Assembly (NCBI GenBank): GCA_035578175.1
Contig: JAQMRL010000014.1
Span: 17,330,995 to 17,394,994 of the forward strand
From: Catonia carolina
Lineage: Eukaryota; Arthropoda; Insecta; Hemiptera; Achilidae
Reading direction: 5' to 3'
Length of the DNA: 64,000 nt
Part shown: positions 34,615 through 45,500 of the stretch, piece by piece
How positions within the stretch are numbered: position 1 is the stretch's first letter
Layout: each line of letters opens with the position of its first letter
Translations under genes and position numbers: made by a program
Notes under the pieces: generated by a model
The model's input: only the letters and a program-made list of their open reading frames with translations
Database searches by the model: none
Told to the model about the DNA's origin: nothing

Positions 34615-35160
34615 TGGGTGATTCATTTAAAAGTAGCCCGCCGCTCGAGTAATTTTCATATGCTGTATTGGCAGCACTGATCACGATGTGATCGACTGGC
34701 CTTTATAGTACAATTTATATTATATTATTTAATTATTATATTATTACAGAGTACAATTTTTTCCATCAAGATGGTACAACATGTCACACATGTCGCTAGT
34801 CCCTATCTCGTATCAGTCAGGCTTTTCCCATGCGAGTTATTAGTAAAGATTTGTGGCCTCCTCGTTCACCCGATTTGAGTATGTGCGATTTTTTTCTATG
34901 GGGTTATTTAAAAGGAACTGTTTACCAAACAAACCCCGGCAGTATACATGAGCTAAAGAATAATATCGTGGCAGCCATTCAAGCTATAGACGTTTCCGTA
35001 TTGCGTCGTGTGTGCAGTAAAATAACATTGAACGAGCGCAAAAATGTGTAAGCGTTCAAGGACGCCACTTTCAGCATCTACTGTAAAGGTGAAGATGAAA
35101 TTTGTACATAAATTTTAAATAAATATGTAAAATTATGTATTAAGTAATTCTATTTATTCA
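34615..35160 (+). mobile_element. DDE transposon fragment with GGGTGATTCATTT end
   Basis: The left end reads GGGTGATTCATTTAAAAG, then TAGCCCGCCGCTCGAG. A deletion removes most of the transposase, and the last part is open at 34830-35051. The right end is lost at about 35160, where another mariner scrap begins. The copy at 61895-62507 keeps both ends. Confidence 0.8.
34780..35051 (+). pseudogene. Transposase C-terminus (mariner-like DDE)
   Basis: The frame reads DLWPPRSPDLSMCDFFLWGY, then KGTVYQTNPGSIHELKNNI, which is the region of the third catalytic residue (D in CDFF) and the C-terminal helix of a DUF4817-linked transposase. The N-terminal and central parts are deleted. The same peptide is encoded in broken form at 62060-62340 on the minus strand. 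Confidence 0.8.
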
Positions 35161-35272
35161 TCTCCTTCAAAGTATTCCATCTCCTTCAAAGTAGTCTCCC
35201 TCCAAATCAGTACAACGACATCCAAAAAATCGATAGATTCCAGACAATTTCTGCAACGCATTTATGTACGCC
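35160..35272 (-). pseudogene. Mariner transposase C-terminal scrap
   Basis: The minus strand reads C-TDLEGDYFEGDE-like, the usual end of mariner proteins, preceded by broken frame. It is short and fused to neighbouring repeats. Confidence 0.5.
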
Positions 35273-35274
35273 AG

Positions 35275-35530
35275 TTTGTTTAGGTCATCAGGCGAAAGGC
35301 TAGTTTGAACCTCTAGAGGCTTTAGGCTACTAAGTATAACCAGGAATGATGTGGTTTACCATTGGTTCCTTACCAAGTGGAAAAGAATGCTTATCAACAT
35401 GCCAGGCCCTCTGAAAAACATCTACTTTCCACCCTGCACGTAACACCTTCACTTCTTTCACCACAGGGTCTGCCTGTATAATGAAATTCATTACTCACAG
35501 AGGAGATAACTCTGACTAGTGTCTTTTATT
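35275..35530 (-). repeat. Family B copy, 3' part
   Basis: It starts GTTTAGGTCATCAGGCG and stops after AACTCTGACTAGTGTCTTTT. The 5' third is missing. Confidence 0.75.
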
Positions 35531-35963
35531 TAATTACTTAAAAAAAGGGTTTTTTGTACTTTATTATTTGAATGGAATTTCTCTGCCACTCTGGAATTAC
35601 CTTTTTTATCGAATTTCTGTCTTTCGAGAAACCTCTTTCATCTAACCTATATAAAGAGAGCCCCGGGTGCGGTCGAGAGTTAGTATCCGTTTGATATCTG
35701 ACGAGTGTTTATTGAATGGCTAACGGTGCGTAGTACAGGTTACGTATCCGAGCGTTGTAGCGGTTAACTTTTGTTATATTATCTTGTGAATGTGCATTAA
35801 ATTCAGTTTTTATGTATGTGCATTGTGCATTCAGTTTCATTTTGTATGTGCATTTTATATAATAGTTGTAAGTAGTATTAAGTAAATTATTAGGTTATTT
35901 ATTGTATTACTTCATTATAATATTTCCACTATACTATACTATTATAATATTCATTATAATTAT
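35531..35963. other. No recognised feature
   Basis: AT-rich sequence with repeated CATTATAAT words near 35920-35970. No gene was seen. Confidence 0.4.
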
Positions 35964-35978
35964 ACTTCATTATAATTA

Positions 35979-36243
35979 TGTTCCTTGAGAGAGCAGATTC
36001 GTAGCAGCGAAATAAGGAGAGAATTGGGTAGAGAGGAATCGCTGATTGGAAAAGTGTCAAAGTACAGAGACAGATGGACGAACCACGTCGAGGGAATGCC
36101 GCCAGACAGAATTACGGTGAGGGCGGTAAACTATTAACCGGAAGGAAGACGAGGCCTGGGGAGACCCAGAAAGAGATGGCATGAAGCTGGAACAGGCGTT
36201 ACGCCTAATCCGTAATAGGTAGAAGAAGAAGAAGAAGAAGAAG
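35979..36243 (+). mobile_element. RTE-type LINE 3' end with target-site duplication
   Basis: The + frame reads IRSSEIRRELG, then KVSKYRDRWTNHVEGMPPD, then GRRGLGRPRKRWHEAG, the RTE C-terminus. It ends in (GAA)n. The 15-bp duplication ACTTCATTATAATTA is perfect (35964-35978 and 36244-36258). It belongs to a different subfamily from the copies at 9066 and 30789. Confidence 0.9.
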
Positions 36244-36404
36244 ACTTCATTATAATTAGTTTATTATTTGTTTTGTAAATCTTTTAGTTGTAATAAATAC
36301 TTATAATTATAAACTTTAGTATATTAATTATTTAATTACCTAGATCCCGAAACGGACCTTAGCGATAAGACTTAACACAATACAGAGAGATCTCAATAAG
36401 AGTG

Positions 36405-36557
36405 TCACAATACATACGTACTTATATAGTTACATATGGGCATTCATAGGTACAAACGTAGCTACTATGTAATACTGTGTATTCAAATTGACCGGGATTT
36501 CGATTTTTCGGGGTGGGTGTAGCCGGAGGTCAGCCCGGATAATCGAGGTTGAACTGT
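36405..36557 (-). repeat. Pogo/Tigger-like terminal fragment
   Basis: It aligns with 27670-27818: ACATATGGGCATTCATAGG on +, then an end that reads ACAGTTCAACCTCGATTATC inverted. It is followed by a family B scrap. Confidence 0.55.
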
Positions 36558-37694
36558 ATTTTTTATAGTCCTAGAACTAGCAGATCGAGTGCAAAACTTT
36601 CATACTCCACCTGGCTGTTATGGACAACATGTACGGCAACGAAAACTGTTCCGGTAATCTAAACACACTCAGTTTTTTTAAATTTACCTGTTTCCAAATT
36701 CTATGGACACCCAGTAAAAGTAACGTTATAACATAGTTGAGTATAAGTATAGATTCAAAAAGCTTTGAATAGAATTTAAAAAAAAAATTAAAGTAGAAAA
36801 ATTATTACTTATAGTTATTTTGATTTTATTTTGTTTTCACAAAAATTTTGAACGGAGTTATCGGAGAACACTGATAAAGGGTAAAACTACTAAAGACGAA
36901 AAGTATATATGTGAAACAAAAGAAAAGAGAAAACCTATATCCAAACGAACAAGACGAAGTAAGAAAGAAAATGATTTTTCATGAAACAGAAAACGGCTTG
37001 CAGATTCAATGTAATGGTTTTCCCCCGTTTTTTTTTTGTGTCGTCGTAGAGAGAGCTTAAAAGTTCAAACGTCTTTGTGTCCTCAGTTTATTGGTTCGGG
37101 TTAAAAAGTTCTTCTCGACTTTAAGGAGCTTTTCTTTATTTTTAAAGAATTTATTTTTTATCATAGTGTTTTTGTTCTTTTTCTTCTCCAATTTCTTTTA
37201 TTTCTCTTCTCATTTTACGTTAAGAAACAAAGAGATTCTATGCAATATTTGATCCGTTAAGTTTTCTGTGTTTTTATACTCTATGTACAGTTATTTTATA
37301 TAAATGATAGCTTTAAGAGTTTATCGGGTACCCCAAAAGTTTGAAGACATCTCATTATATTGTATTCGTTATAATGTTGATTCTAAAGAACAAATTGAAT
37401 ATTTATTTTGCTAAAATAAATTATTCGCAGTGAGGTAAAAAAAATATCGAGGAAAAAAGGCACGATTAGGCCTATGTTTTAAGTACAATTTTTTTGTGTT
37501 GTGTGTCAATAACTGTAGCTTAATTAGTTATCCTAATTATGTAGCTGAAAATTGAATACATTTAAATAAACGAAGAATATAAGATATTTAAAGGTAATTG
37601 CCAAAAATCCCAGCCATGATTTAAAAAAAAATTGCAGTAATTTGCAAAAAATTTTGTATTTCTGTTAATTTATTGATGGATATTTATTATTTTT
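36558..37694. other. Family B scrap, then unassigned sequence
   Basis: 36558-36622 matches the family B 5' part in reverse. The remaining 1 kb is AT-rich with no recognised feature. Confidence 0.45.
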
Positions 37695-38620
37695 ACTTTC
37701 TTTTGCCTACATGAATATATAGGAAGGAAAGTATTGTTTTCATGTCGATTTTTTGAAATCGAGTTTTCACCGAATCTACACGTTTTCAGACCCCCTGAAC
37801 CCAAAAAACATGTTTTTAACGATTGGTCTGTGTGTGTGTGTGTGTGTGAACAGAATATCTCAAGAACGGAAAATCATACGAACTTGAAACTTAAGTTACA
37901 TACCACTACCGGACCCGACACGAACATTTTCATCAAAATCGATCAACCGGAAGTAGTAGTTTATTCGTGTAATTTTTCACTTTTTTGTGATTTTCTCAAA
38001 AACTGGTAGCTACGATTTTTTTTTTAAATCGCCTGGTTTACTAAATGTTTTATGCTCTACAAGATAGGATTGGCGCCATGTTAGCTGAAATTTATGTTGA
38101 GGCTGTTTTCACGTAAAAATATTGTTTTTTTAAGATAACGGCTTTATTACGCATTTTACCGCAAATATGTATATATAATAAAAGTTGTAAAAAATTTAAA
38201 ATTTTTCAACTTTTATTTTATACAATTTTTTTATAACGCTTAGTTTTGCGGTAATTAGCAATTTTCTGTTTTTTCTCACGAGAACGTGTGAAAAATCGAT
38301 TTTTTTAAAATTTCGGTCTTAGTATGCATTTTACGACAAAAGTGTGTATAATCAAATTTATAGGAAATTAAAAGATCTACAACTTTTAGTTAAAGAAATT
38401 TTCTCTACAGAACCTAGTTTAGCGTGAAAGAGCGATTTTCCGTATTTTAAGCCAAACTTAGGTAGATTTTCATTTTGCGTCTTTCACTAATGATTAAAAT
38501 TAGGTTATGTTTTAAGAGGTTAGTTTTTTGTTTATTTTTAATGTTTTATTACTAATGTTAGGTTATATTGTTAATTATTTTCATCGGCAAGAGTAAGTCG
38601 TGTGAGTGTTTCACACCAGA
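37695..38620 (+). mobile_element. Family A (HINE-like) full-length copy
   Basis: It begins ACTTTCTTTTGCC and ends GGCAAGAGTAAGTCGTGTGAGTGTTTCACACCAGA, flanked by T runs. The GT tract is short (37827-37848). At 926 bp it matches the size of other complete copies. Confidence 0.9.
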
Positions 38621-39274
38621 TTTTTAAATGTTTTTTGAAAAATGCCATATCGAGGTTGGAGGACAAAAAGACCCGGTTTTTGGTACCACGAAGAATTTCA
38701 TGCGTTTAGAAACGTATAACTCAAGAATTATTTGAGCTGCAAGTTTGAAATTTTATCACAACATAGATAAATATATTCCCTCAACTTGTACGAAATTTAA
38801 AATTCGTACGTTACTTAAATTTTTATTTACTAATATTAGCCTTGCTATCTCGGTAACCGCTCAATTATTCGGCACGAGCAAACTGTCTTTTTATTCAGCG
38901 TAAAAAGTTAGTATAACCCATCAATGTTAAGTTAGCGCAGTCATCGCGCAGAGTGTGGTTAGGAAATTGCCGTAGTGGGGAGGCAGAGTGATGTTCATAC
39001 ATTCATGTACGCTCGCATTCACGTACACACACTTGCATTCACCAACACACTACGCTCGTGAACGCATCTGCTGCGACTAGTCTTGTTTCGTTTAACGGAT
39101 AGTAAACAATTTGTTATTTTTTATCGTATTTTTACATTTTTTGTATTTGCTTATTTTTTTCATTTTATTTACCTAATAGCAAAGTAAAAGTAACAAGGAA
39201 GTAGGTATATGCATTTTTATGTTATAATATAACTTATAATTATATTATATAAATAGAATTTATATAATTTATGT

Positions 39275-39600
39275 TTTATGTGGAAATTGTACACAATATT
39301 TCTCAACGCGCATCTTTGAAAGTTATCAATATTAACTTTCTTCTTCAATCTTTTGCGAGATTTTTCCGGTGTACTGAAATTTTCATTTTCACCCAATTTA
39401 TTTGCTTCTGTTACAGTTTTTCGTACCGTATGAACGGAAATACCGCAAAGGTCAGCCACACGAGCTTGAATTTCTAACCGTAACATTTCTGGATTTTCTT
39501 CAGTAATCTTTTTGTACACATTCATAAAATTACACATTTAATTTTACTTTTTAAAGCCACTCCCTGTCCTAACCTGCAGTTCAATCTTGGCTGAGGCATT
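39275..39600 (-). pseudogene. DD82E transposase N-terminus, frameshifted and truncated
   Basis: It begins MPQPR like the intact protein at 7320-8702, continues QGVALKSK, then a 2-base insertion near 39534 breaks the frame. The second frame reads VADLCGISVHTVRKTVTEAN (helix-turn-helix) and CALRNIVYNFHIKH, then stops matching at about 39275. The catalytic domain is missing. Confidence 0.85.
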
Positions 39601-39627
39601 GCGAATAATATTTAAGAAACGGCGAAG

Positions 39628-39715
39628 AGTATTGAAAAATACTGGTTAATAATTGGCGAAGAGTATTGAAAAATACTGTTTGAGAAACGGTAAAGAGTAT
39701 TGAAAAATACTGTTT
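39628..39715 (-). promoter_or_regulatory. 34-bp iterated hairpins upstream of the DD82E pseudogene
   Basis: Three units start at 39628, 39662 and 39696, each holding AGTATTGAAAAATACTG and GTT. Spacers (14 bp, GAAACGG-type) differ from those in the copy at 8722, but the core is the same and lies directly upstream of the start codon in both. Confidence 0.75.
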
Positions 39716-39921
39716 ATGAAAACTGTGGAAATGTTGACCACAACACAGGTAAACAGTGTGAACAGAACAACTGGTCTGGTAAAGGCATGCTAGGTGGGAG
39801 GGCGCGGGCCAGAGACTCAACATTCCCCCTCCATTATACTATAAGCGAGGCCAACAACACCTAAAATGAACTACTGCGCATCACGTGATCACGCTTACTT
39901 AACTTTGATAAGTTATACAAA

Positions 39922-40183
39922 GGTATTAATAACAGGAAATATTGATCGGCCAATGTTGTGGTAGAATTTTTAAATTTTAAAAAATATACTGAGCCGGGAG
40001 TGGGGGGGACGCTACTATCTGTGTTGACAGGTTTTGTACGTGACAATCATCCTGTCGGACTGTCTACCTGTTTAACTGATAGTAGCTTCCATCCCACGCA
40101 TCACTGAGTCTTTTTCTCAAAATTTTGAACATTTTACCACAAAATTGGCCGATCAATATTTCATGTTATTAATACATTTGCAC
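39922..40183. mobile_element. Foldback element of about 260 bp
   Basis: The left arm (AAGGTATTAATAACAGG, then TATTGATCGGCCAA and TGGTAGAATTTTT) and the right arm are inverted copies of about 110 bp with a small centre near 40035-40060. No coding frame was seen. Confidence 0.75.
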
Positions 40184-40370
40184 TATTATTTTTACGCTGA
40201 ATTAAACATTTTGCTCGTGCTAAACGATTGAGCGGTTACCTAGTCATTAAGGGTTCAGAATATTGTAGATAAATCCAAATGTAGGTAACATACGAATTTG
40301 AAATTTCACACTATGGAACCATCACAGTAGGTGATAAATCCAAATTTTCATAAATTACCTCTTGCCTGTA

Positions 40371-40501
40371 TCTTGAGTCTTGGGTTCGAATCCCATTCAG
40401 GCACGGCATATTTTCATACGTTACGAAAAATCATTTTTTCATTTACCGTCTGCATCAGCAGTAACTGCAGAACAGTCGGACGTTAAACAAAAAAAAAAAA
40501 A
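40371..40501 (+). mobile_element. Family D SINE, 5' truncated
   Basis: It keeps the B box (GGGTTCGAATCC), ATACGTTACG, the GTCTGCATCAGCAGTAACTG segment, GTCGGACGTTAAAC and a poly-A tail. The A box half is missing. Confidence 0.8.
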
Positions 40502-40629
40502 ATTATTGTATTCATGTCGATTTTCGAAATCGAGTTTTCACCGGATCTTCACGTTTTCAGACCCCCCGAACCCAAAAACATATTTTTAGCGATTGCTCTG
40601 TGTGTGTGTGTGTGTGCGCGCGCGCGCGT

Positions 40630-40670
<41 letters not shown>

Positions 40671-41055
40671 CAGAATATCTCAAGAACGGAACATCGTACG
40701 AACTTGAAACTTGAAACTTAAGTTAAATACCACTAGCGGACCCGACACGAACATTTTCATCAAAATCGGTCAACCGGAAGTAGTAGTTTATTCGTGTAAT
40801 TTTTCATTTTTTTGCAATTTTCTCAAAAACTGGTGTTACGATTTTTTTTAAAATCGCCTGGTTTACTAATTTTTTTATGCTCTAAAAGGTAGGGTAGGCG
40901 CCATGTTGGCTGAAATTCTTGGTGAGGTTATTTTCACGTAAAAAAATTGTTTTTTTAAGATTACGGCTTTAATATGAATTTTAGCGTAAAAATTTGTATA
41001 TTAGAAAATGTAGAGGATTTAAAATCCTACAACTTTTATTTGTAACATTTTTTTT

Positions 41056-41094
<39 letters not shown>

Positions 41095-41283
41095 CAAACA
41101 CTGCTTAATCTACAATCTGTTCGCAAGGAACAATGAATAGATGAGTGGTAGAGTCTATTAACTGGCTTGTTGAAGAAGAACTCATTAGTTCTTCTCCATT
41201 TTACAAAATAAAATATATAATCACTTTAAAAAAAAAAAATGTTTTTTTCTTTTTACAATGAATATAGTTACGGTGGTTGTGTT

Positions 41284-43965
41284 TTAAAACAAGTCTGTCG
41301 TGTGAAGTCTTTGTAAACGTCGTATTTCTTCACTGTTGTCGAGGAGGTTCACCGCTAAATAATTTGTGTGGCTATTAAGTCTTGTATGATACCTCGAAGA
41401 AAATCTTGAGATTTCATCCGTGATGGTTGGTATGTTCAAGTCTCGTTGAATTATCCTGTTGGTGACATACCACGGAGAGTCTGTGATAGTCCGGAGAAAT
41501 TTCGTTTGAAAACGTTGAATTATGGCAACGCTTGACTTTGTCGCCGTTCCCCAAAGTTGTATCCCGTAAGTCCAAATTGGTTTCAGAATAGTCTTGTAAA
41601 TTGTTAGTTTGTTCGTTAACGATAATTTAGAATTTTTGTGTAACATCCAATAAAGTTTATAAAATTTGTAATTTAGTTGTTTCCTCTTATTCCAGATGTG
41701 TGTTTTCCAAGTTAGTCGACGATCTAGATGCATTCCAAGGTATCTTGCTGTATCTGATTGTGGTAGTGTTTTATTGTTTAGTTTAACAGGTGGACACGTG
41801 TCTTTTTTTAGTGTGAATGTCACTTGAATACTTTTCTCTTCGTTAGACTTTATCCGCCACTTTTTTTGCCAGCTCTCTATGTTGTGTAGATGTTCTTGCA
41901 GATATTTTGAAGTAGTATGTGGTTTGCTATGTACAGCTTGGATTGCAACATCGTCAGCAAAAGCTGCTAATGTGGTGTTTTCCGAAACAGGCATGTCAGA
42001 AGTATATATACAATACAGGAAAGGTGACAACACACTACCTTGAGGAACTCCCGCATGGATAGGAAATAATTGTGATGAGTCTGCTTGTAATTTAACCTTG
42101 AAATACCTGTCTTCTAAAAAGGATTTAAATAAATTGAAAATTTGATGAGGTAGGTGCTTTTTGAGCTTGAAAAGCAGACCAAGGTGCCAAACCTTGTCAT
42201 AAGCTTGACAGACATCAATAAAGACTATTGAGCAAAATTCTTTTTCTTCGAAAGCCTTTTGAATTTTAGCAGCTACTCTGTGGACTTGCTCGATCGTACT
42301 ATGCCCCGCTCGAAAACCGAACTGGTAATCTGGTATTACAACACTTTGTTCGAGTACAGGTATCAATCTTTTTAAAATAAGTTTTTCAAACACTTTAGAC
42401 AACACTGGCAACAAACTTATTGGCCTGTATGACTTTATTTCGTTAGGTGGTTTACCTGGTTTAGGGATGAGCACAATTTCTGCTATTTTCCACTGTTTAG
42501 GATAGTATTCAATACGAAGCATAGCATTAAAAATGATTGTTATTAGTCTCAGAGTTTTTTGTGGCAATTCTTTCAGAATTTCTCCTGTGATTGAGTCGTG
42601 CCCCGGCGACTTTCTTGAACAAATATTTTTTTGTATAATTTCCTTGACTTCATTTATGGAGAATAATTTAAGAGGCATTGCCATTTGAAATGGAGATTCT
42701 AAAAATTCGTTAATTTCCTCTTCATCAATTGAATCTGAGGGAAAAGGAGTGAAAACACTTTCAAGATGACTAGCAAAAGCTTCTGCTTTTTCTTTGTTGC
42801 TCTTTACCCAGTTGCCGTTCGGTAGTCGAAACGGTGGAATGGTGTGATTGGGTCTTTTAATCCGTCGCAAAGGTTTCCAAAGGGAAAAATTCGTATTATA
42901 ATTAGGACCTAATTGCTTTAAATAATCTTGTAATGATTCATTACTATATTCCTGCAACAAACGCTTCAGATTCCTGGCTGCATTATTGTAATTCCTTTTA
43001 TCTACTGGGTTTCTTGTAGTTTGCCATACTCGCCTTAGTCTCCTTTTTTCGTTAATAGAAATTTTAATGTTCAAAGGTTGATAGACGTCCGTATTGTCGT
43101 AATTAGTTGTCTTGTCCGGAGTTGACAATTTGGCTGCTTCCTGGATTGTTTCGGTTAGGTAATGAACAGCCTTGTCTATATCATTTTCATTTTTTAAAGG
43201 AATATCACAGGTAATTTTGTAGTCTAATCTTTGCCTAAAAAAGACCCAGTTTGTATATGAATTTGTCAAATGTTTAGGCAACTGTTTTTTATTAAAAATG
43301 GATGCAATTGATAATATTACAGGTGAGTGGTCTGACGACAAGTCAAAGCAAGACTCTATTTTTACATGTGCGTCAGGAACTCCCTTTTTAATAAAGAAAT
43401 CTATGACGTCTGGAAGTCGTCTAGTATCAGTTGGCCAATATGTAGGTTCATTTGAAGAAACATAAGATAATTGTGTTTGATCGATGACTTGCATTAACAG
43501 ACGACCTCTCGGGGAAGTTATTCGAGACCCCCAACGCTGATGTTTTGCGTTAAAATCGGCACCTATTATAAAACGCCTTCCCAGTGATTTGAAAAATTGT
43601 GTGAAGTCCTCCTTCCTTAGCGTGTACCTTGGAGGAAAGTATGCTGCTGATACGTTTAATGGTCCAAAATTATCTGTTATTGACACACTTGTGGCTTGAA
43701 TGCGTTCAGTTTGGTACGCTGGTAATTGATAATGGGCGATGGTATTTTTTATTATTAATCCGGAGCCCCCATGAGCTCTACCATCAGGGCTGTTTGTTTG
43801 GTATGTCGTGTATCCTGTCATTCTGAACGTATTTGTATCTTTGAAGTGAGTTTCTGATATAAGTAAAATGTCCAGTTTCTGAAAAATGATAAAAGACTTG
43901 ATTTCTTGGCTATGTTGGGCCAAGCCGTTAGCATTCCATAGAGCTATTCTAAGAAGTCTTACCAT
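41284..43965 (-). CDS. Jockey ORF2, endonuclease and reverse transcriptase
   Basis: 893 residues. An apurinic-type endonuclease comes first: LRIALWNANGLAQH, then LLISETHF (Glu), HGGSGLII, FIIGADFNAKHQRWGS and SSDHSPVIL (catalytic Asp-His). The reverse transcriptase follows with SYRPISLLPVLSKVFEKLIL, FGFRAGHST, SIVFIDVCQAYDKVWH (first Asp), GVPQGSVLSPFLYCIYTSD and LAAFADDVAI (catalytic ADD). The C-terminus has RYLGMHLDRRLTWKTHI and a histidine/cysteine-poor end, with no RNase H seen. The order and motifs place it in the Jockey clade. All catalytic residues that I can see are intact. Its start overlaps the ORF1 stop, so translation by termination and re-initiation is likely. Confidence 0.92.
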   Translation of the reverse strand: MVRLLRIALWNANGLAQHSQEIKSFIIFQKLDILLISETHFKDTNTFRMTGYTTYQTNSPDGRAHGGSGLIIKNTIAHYQLPAYQTERIQATSVSITDNFGPLNVSAAYFPPRYTLRKEDFTQFFKSLGRRFIIGADFNAKHQRWGSRITSPRGRLLMQVIDQTQLSYVSSNEPTYWPTDTRRLPDVIDFFIKKGVPDAHVKIESCFDLSSDHSPVILSIASIFNKKQLPKHLTNSYTNWVFFRQRLDYKITCDIPLKNENDIDKAVHYLTETIQEAAKLSTPDKTTNYDNTDVYQPLNIKISINEKRRLRRVWQTTRNPVDKRNYNNAARNLKRLLQEYSNESLQDYLKQLGPNYNTNFSLWKPLRRIKRPNHTIPPFRLPNGNWVKSNKEKAEAFASHLESVFTPFPSDSIDEEEINEFLESPFQMAMPLKLFSINEVKEIIQKNICSRKSPGHDSITGEILKELPQKTLRLITIIFNAMLRIEYYPKQWKIAEIVLIPKPGKPPNEIKSYRPISLLPVLSKVFEKLILKRLIPVLEQSVVIPDYQFGFRAGHSTIEQVHRVAAKIQKAFEEKEFCSIVFIDVCQAYDKVWHLGLLFKLKKHLPHQIFNLFKSFLEDRYFKVKLQADSSQLFPIHAGVPQGSVLSPFLYCIYTSDMPVSENTTLAAFADDVAIQAVHSKPHTTSKYLQEHLHNIESWQKKWRIKSNEEKSIQVTFTLKKDTCPPVKLNNKTLPQSDTARYLGMHLDRRLTWKTHIWNKRKQLNYKFYKLYWMLHKNSKLSLTNKLTIYKTILKPIWTYGIQLWGTATKSSVAIIQRFQTKFLRTITDSPWYVTNRIIQRDLNIPTITDEISRFSSRYHTRLNSHTNYLAVNLLDNSEEIRRLQRLHTTDLF

Positions 43966-45500
43966 TATGACAATTTTGCTATAAGGGTAGACATCATATT
44001 TAGTATGATCTTAATGTCGTCATATAATTTAGCCTGACATTCTAGCTGCCTCGAGATCAGCTGTTCCAATCTGCTGAGGGTTTGACTGCCTACGCTTGTT
44101 TCATTTCCAGGAATTGTATGCATTAGTACTGGAGGTGACTGTGTTGAATATGTTATACGATTTCCTTCTGAGTACGGATGAGGATTCAGTACACGATTAT
44201 TAGTGACGCTATTATCTACATAGTGCTGAGTTGTATGCACTTTAGAAGCCACCTGTGCGTACGTTTGTAGTGAGCCGTTTATAATGCGCGGATCACGCGG
44301 TGAAGCAGTCGGTATTGCCGTAGGAGTTTTAAGATGAGGTTGATTAATTTTCTGTTGAGAAGGATTTATTTTTGGCCGAACCTGAGGATATTTTCTTTTC
44401 TGTATATCCTTATATACAGAGCACCCTTTATAGTTTGCTGGATGGGATCCTCCGCACAAAACACATTTTGCTGGTGTTTTGCGATCTGTTTTTTTACATT
44501 CAATCGTTGGATGTTCTTCAGTACACTTAACACAACGGAAGGGGTGTCTGCAATACGCCTGAGAGTGACCATACCGCTGGCATCTTAGGCATTGTACCAC
44601 ATCTTTCTTAGTGTGGGGGACTTCAAAAGAAATTTTGGCATTTAGCAAATATTGAATCTGATATATATCTTTGTTATTATCTTTTCGCTGTATATCAACA
44701 AAAAACATATTTAGTGGCTCTTTTGAGATCCTGTGTTTTATGTTATGAATTCGTAAAACTACATGGTCCTTTTCTTCTAATTCGGTTTTCACGTCATCAA
44801 GACATGCTGTGTGGTGCATCCCTTTGAGTACAACTCGGAAACACCTGTTTTGTGTCAATTGGTACGTGTGAAAGCTTATATTACGGGATTCCAATAGTTT
44901 AGCTATAACTGAATATAATTTAGTAGTTTTAGGAGTTAATTTAATTTGATTTGTATTTTCTAATTTGTAATAATAGTGTCCTTTAGCAACCTTGTCTACA
45001 ATTCCTAAAATATCATTTATGTTCACAAAATTTATAAAAAGAGGTTTCGGTTTTTCTAAAACGTTTTCAATTTGGGTTTCTTCGGTATCTTCTATATCTT
45101 TATCTTCCATGACTTCTTCGTCACTAGAAGATAAGCAGTCAAACATATTTGTAATCGTTACAAATTGTTTAGAGTTTATCTTAGTCTGGTTTTTATTGAA
45201 GTTAGGTTTTAAAGTTCTTTTAAATTTTTTTGAATTATCAGGAAGAACATTTTTATCCACATCGTTGGTATCGACATGATTATAAGCACGTTTAGATTCT
45301 TTGATACGTTTCTTCTTCGTCAAAGAAGAAGAAGTAATTCCATTAGTTGACTGTCTATGCTCCAAGTCGTCTAATACCTTTAAATATTCTAAAACAGCTG
45401 TTGTTCCGACATCTGTACTGCCAGAGCCTGCTAGATCGCTAGAACGAGGCGTAGTTGCGTTACCGTTTCCATTACACTGACTACTGAAATTGGTAGCCAT
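43965..45500 (-). CDS. Jockey ORF1, nucleic-acid-binding protein
   Basis: 511 residues. The N-terminal 150 or so are polar and low in complexity, rich in Ser, Thr, Lys and acidic runs (SSSDEEVMEDKD). The middle holds a PRE_C2HC-type region leading into three zinc knuckles: CLRCQRYGHSQAYC (CX2CX4HX4C), CVKCTEEHPTIEC and CVLCGGSHPANYKGC. Three knuckles are standard for Jockey-clade ORF1 proteins, which coat the element RNA and carry it to the target. The frame ends TCATAATGG: the TAA stop shares one base with the ATG of ORF2. It is complete and without stops. Confidence 0.9.
   Translation of the reverse strand: MATNFSSQCNGNGNATTPRSSDLAGSGSTDVGTTAVLEYLKVLDDLEHRQSTNGITSSSLTKKKRIKESKRAYNHVDTNDVDKNVLPDNSKKFKRTLKPNFNKNQTKINSKQFVTITNMFDCLSSSDEEVMEDKDIEDTEETQIENVLEKPKPLFINFVNINDILGIVDKVAKGHYYYKLENTNQIKLTPKTTKLYSVIAKLLESRNISFHTYQLTQNRCFRVVLKGMHHTACLDDVKTELEEKDHVVLRIHNIKHRISKEPLNMFFVDIQRKDNNKDIYQIQYLLNAKISFEVPHTKKDVVQCLRCQRYGHSQAYCRHPFRCVKCTEEHPTIECKKTDRKTPAKCVLCGGSHPANYKGCSVYKDIQKRKYPQVRPKINPSQQKINQPHLKTPTAIPTASPRDPRIINGSLQTYAQVASKVHTTQHYVDNSVTNNRVLNPHPYSEGNRITYSTQSPPVLMHTIPGNETSVGSQTLSRLEQLISRQLECQAKLYDDIKIILNMMSTLIAKLS

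Larger units (their letters stand above)
38750..40320 (-). mobile_element. Decayed DD82E relative with long inverted ends
   Basis: 38790-38975 and the reverse complement of about 39855-40315 share GTAACCGCTCAAT, GCACGAGCAAA, TTCAGCGTAAAAA and a TTAAGTTAGCG-like run. I read these as diverged inverted ends of about 190 bp. Between them lie the N-terminal part of a transposase (39217-39600) and its hairpin repeats. A foldback element (39922-40183) has split the right end. Confidence 0.6.

Noticed and set aside
34830..35051. Short stand-alone gene
   Set aside because: It is only the C-terminal part of a DDE transposase, and a second copy with the same ends lies at 61895-62507.
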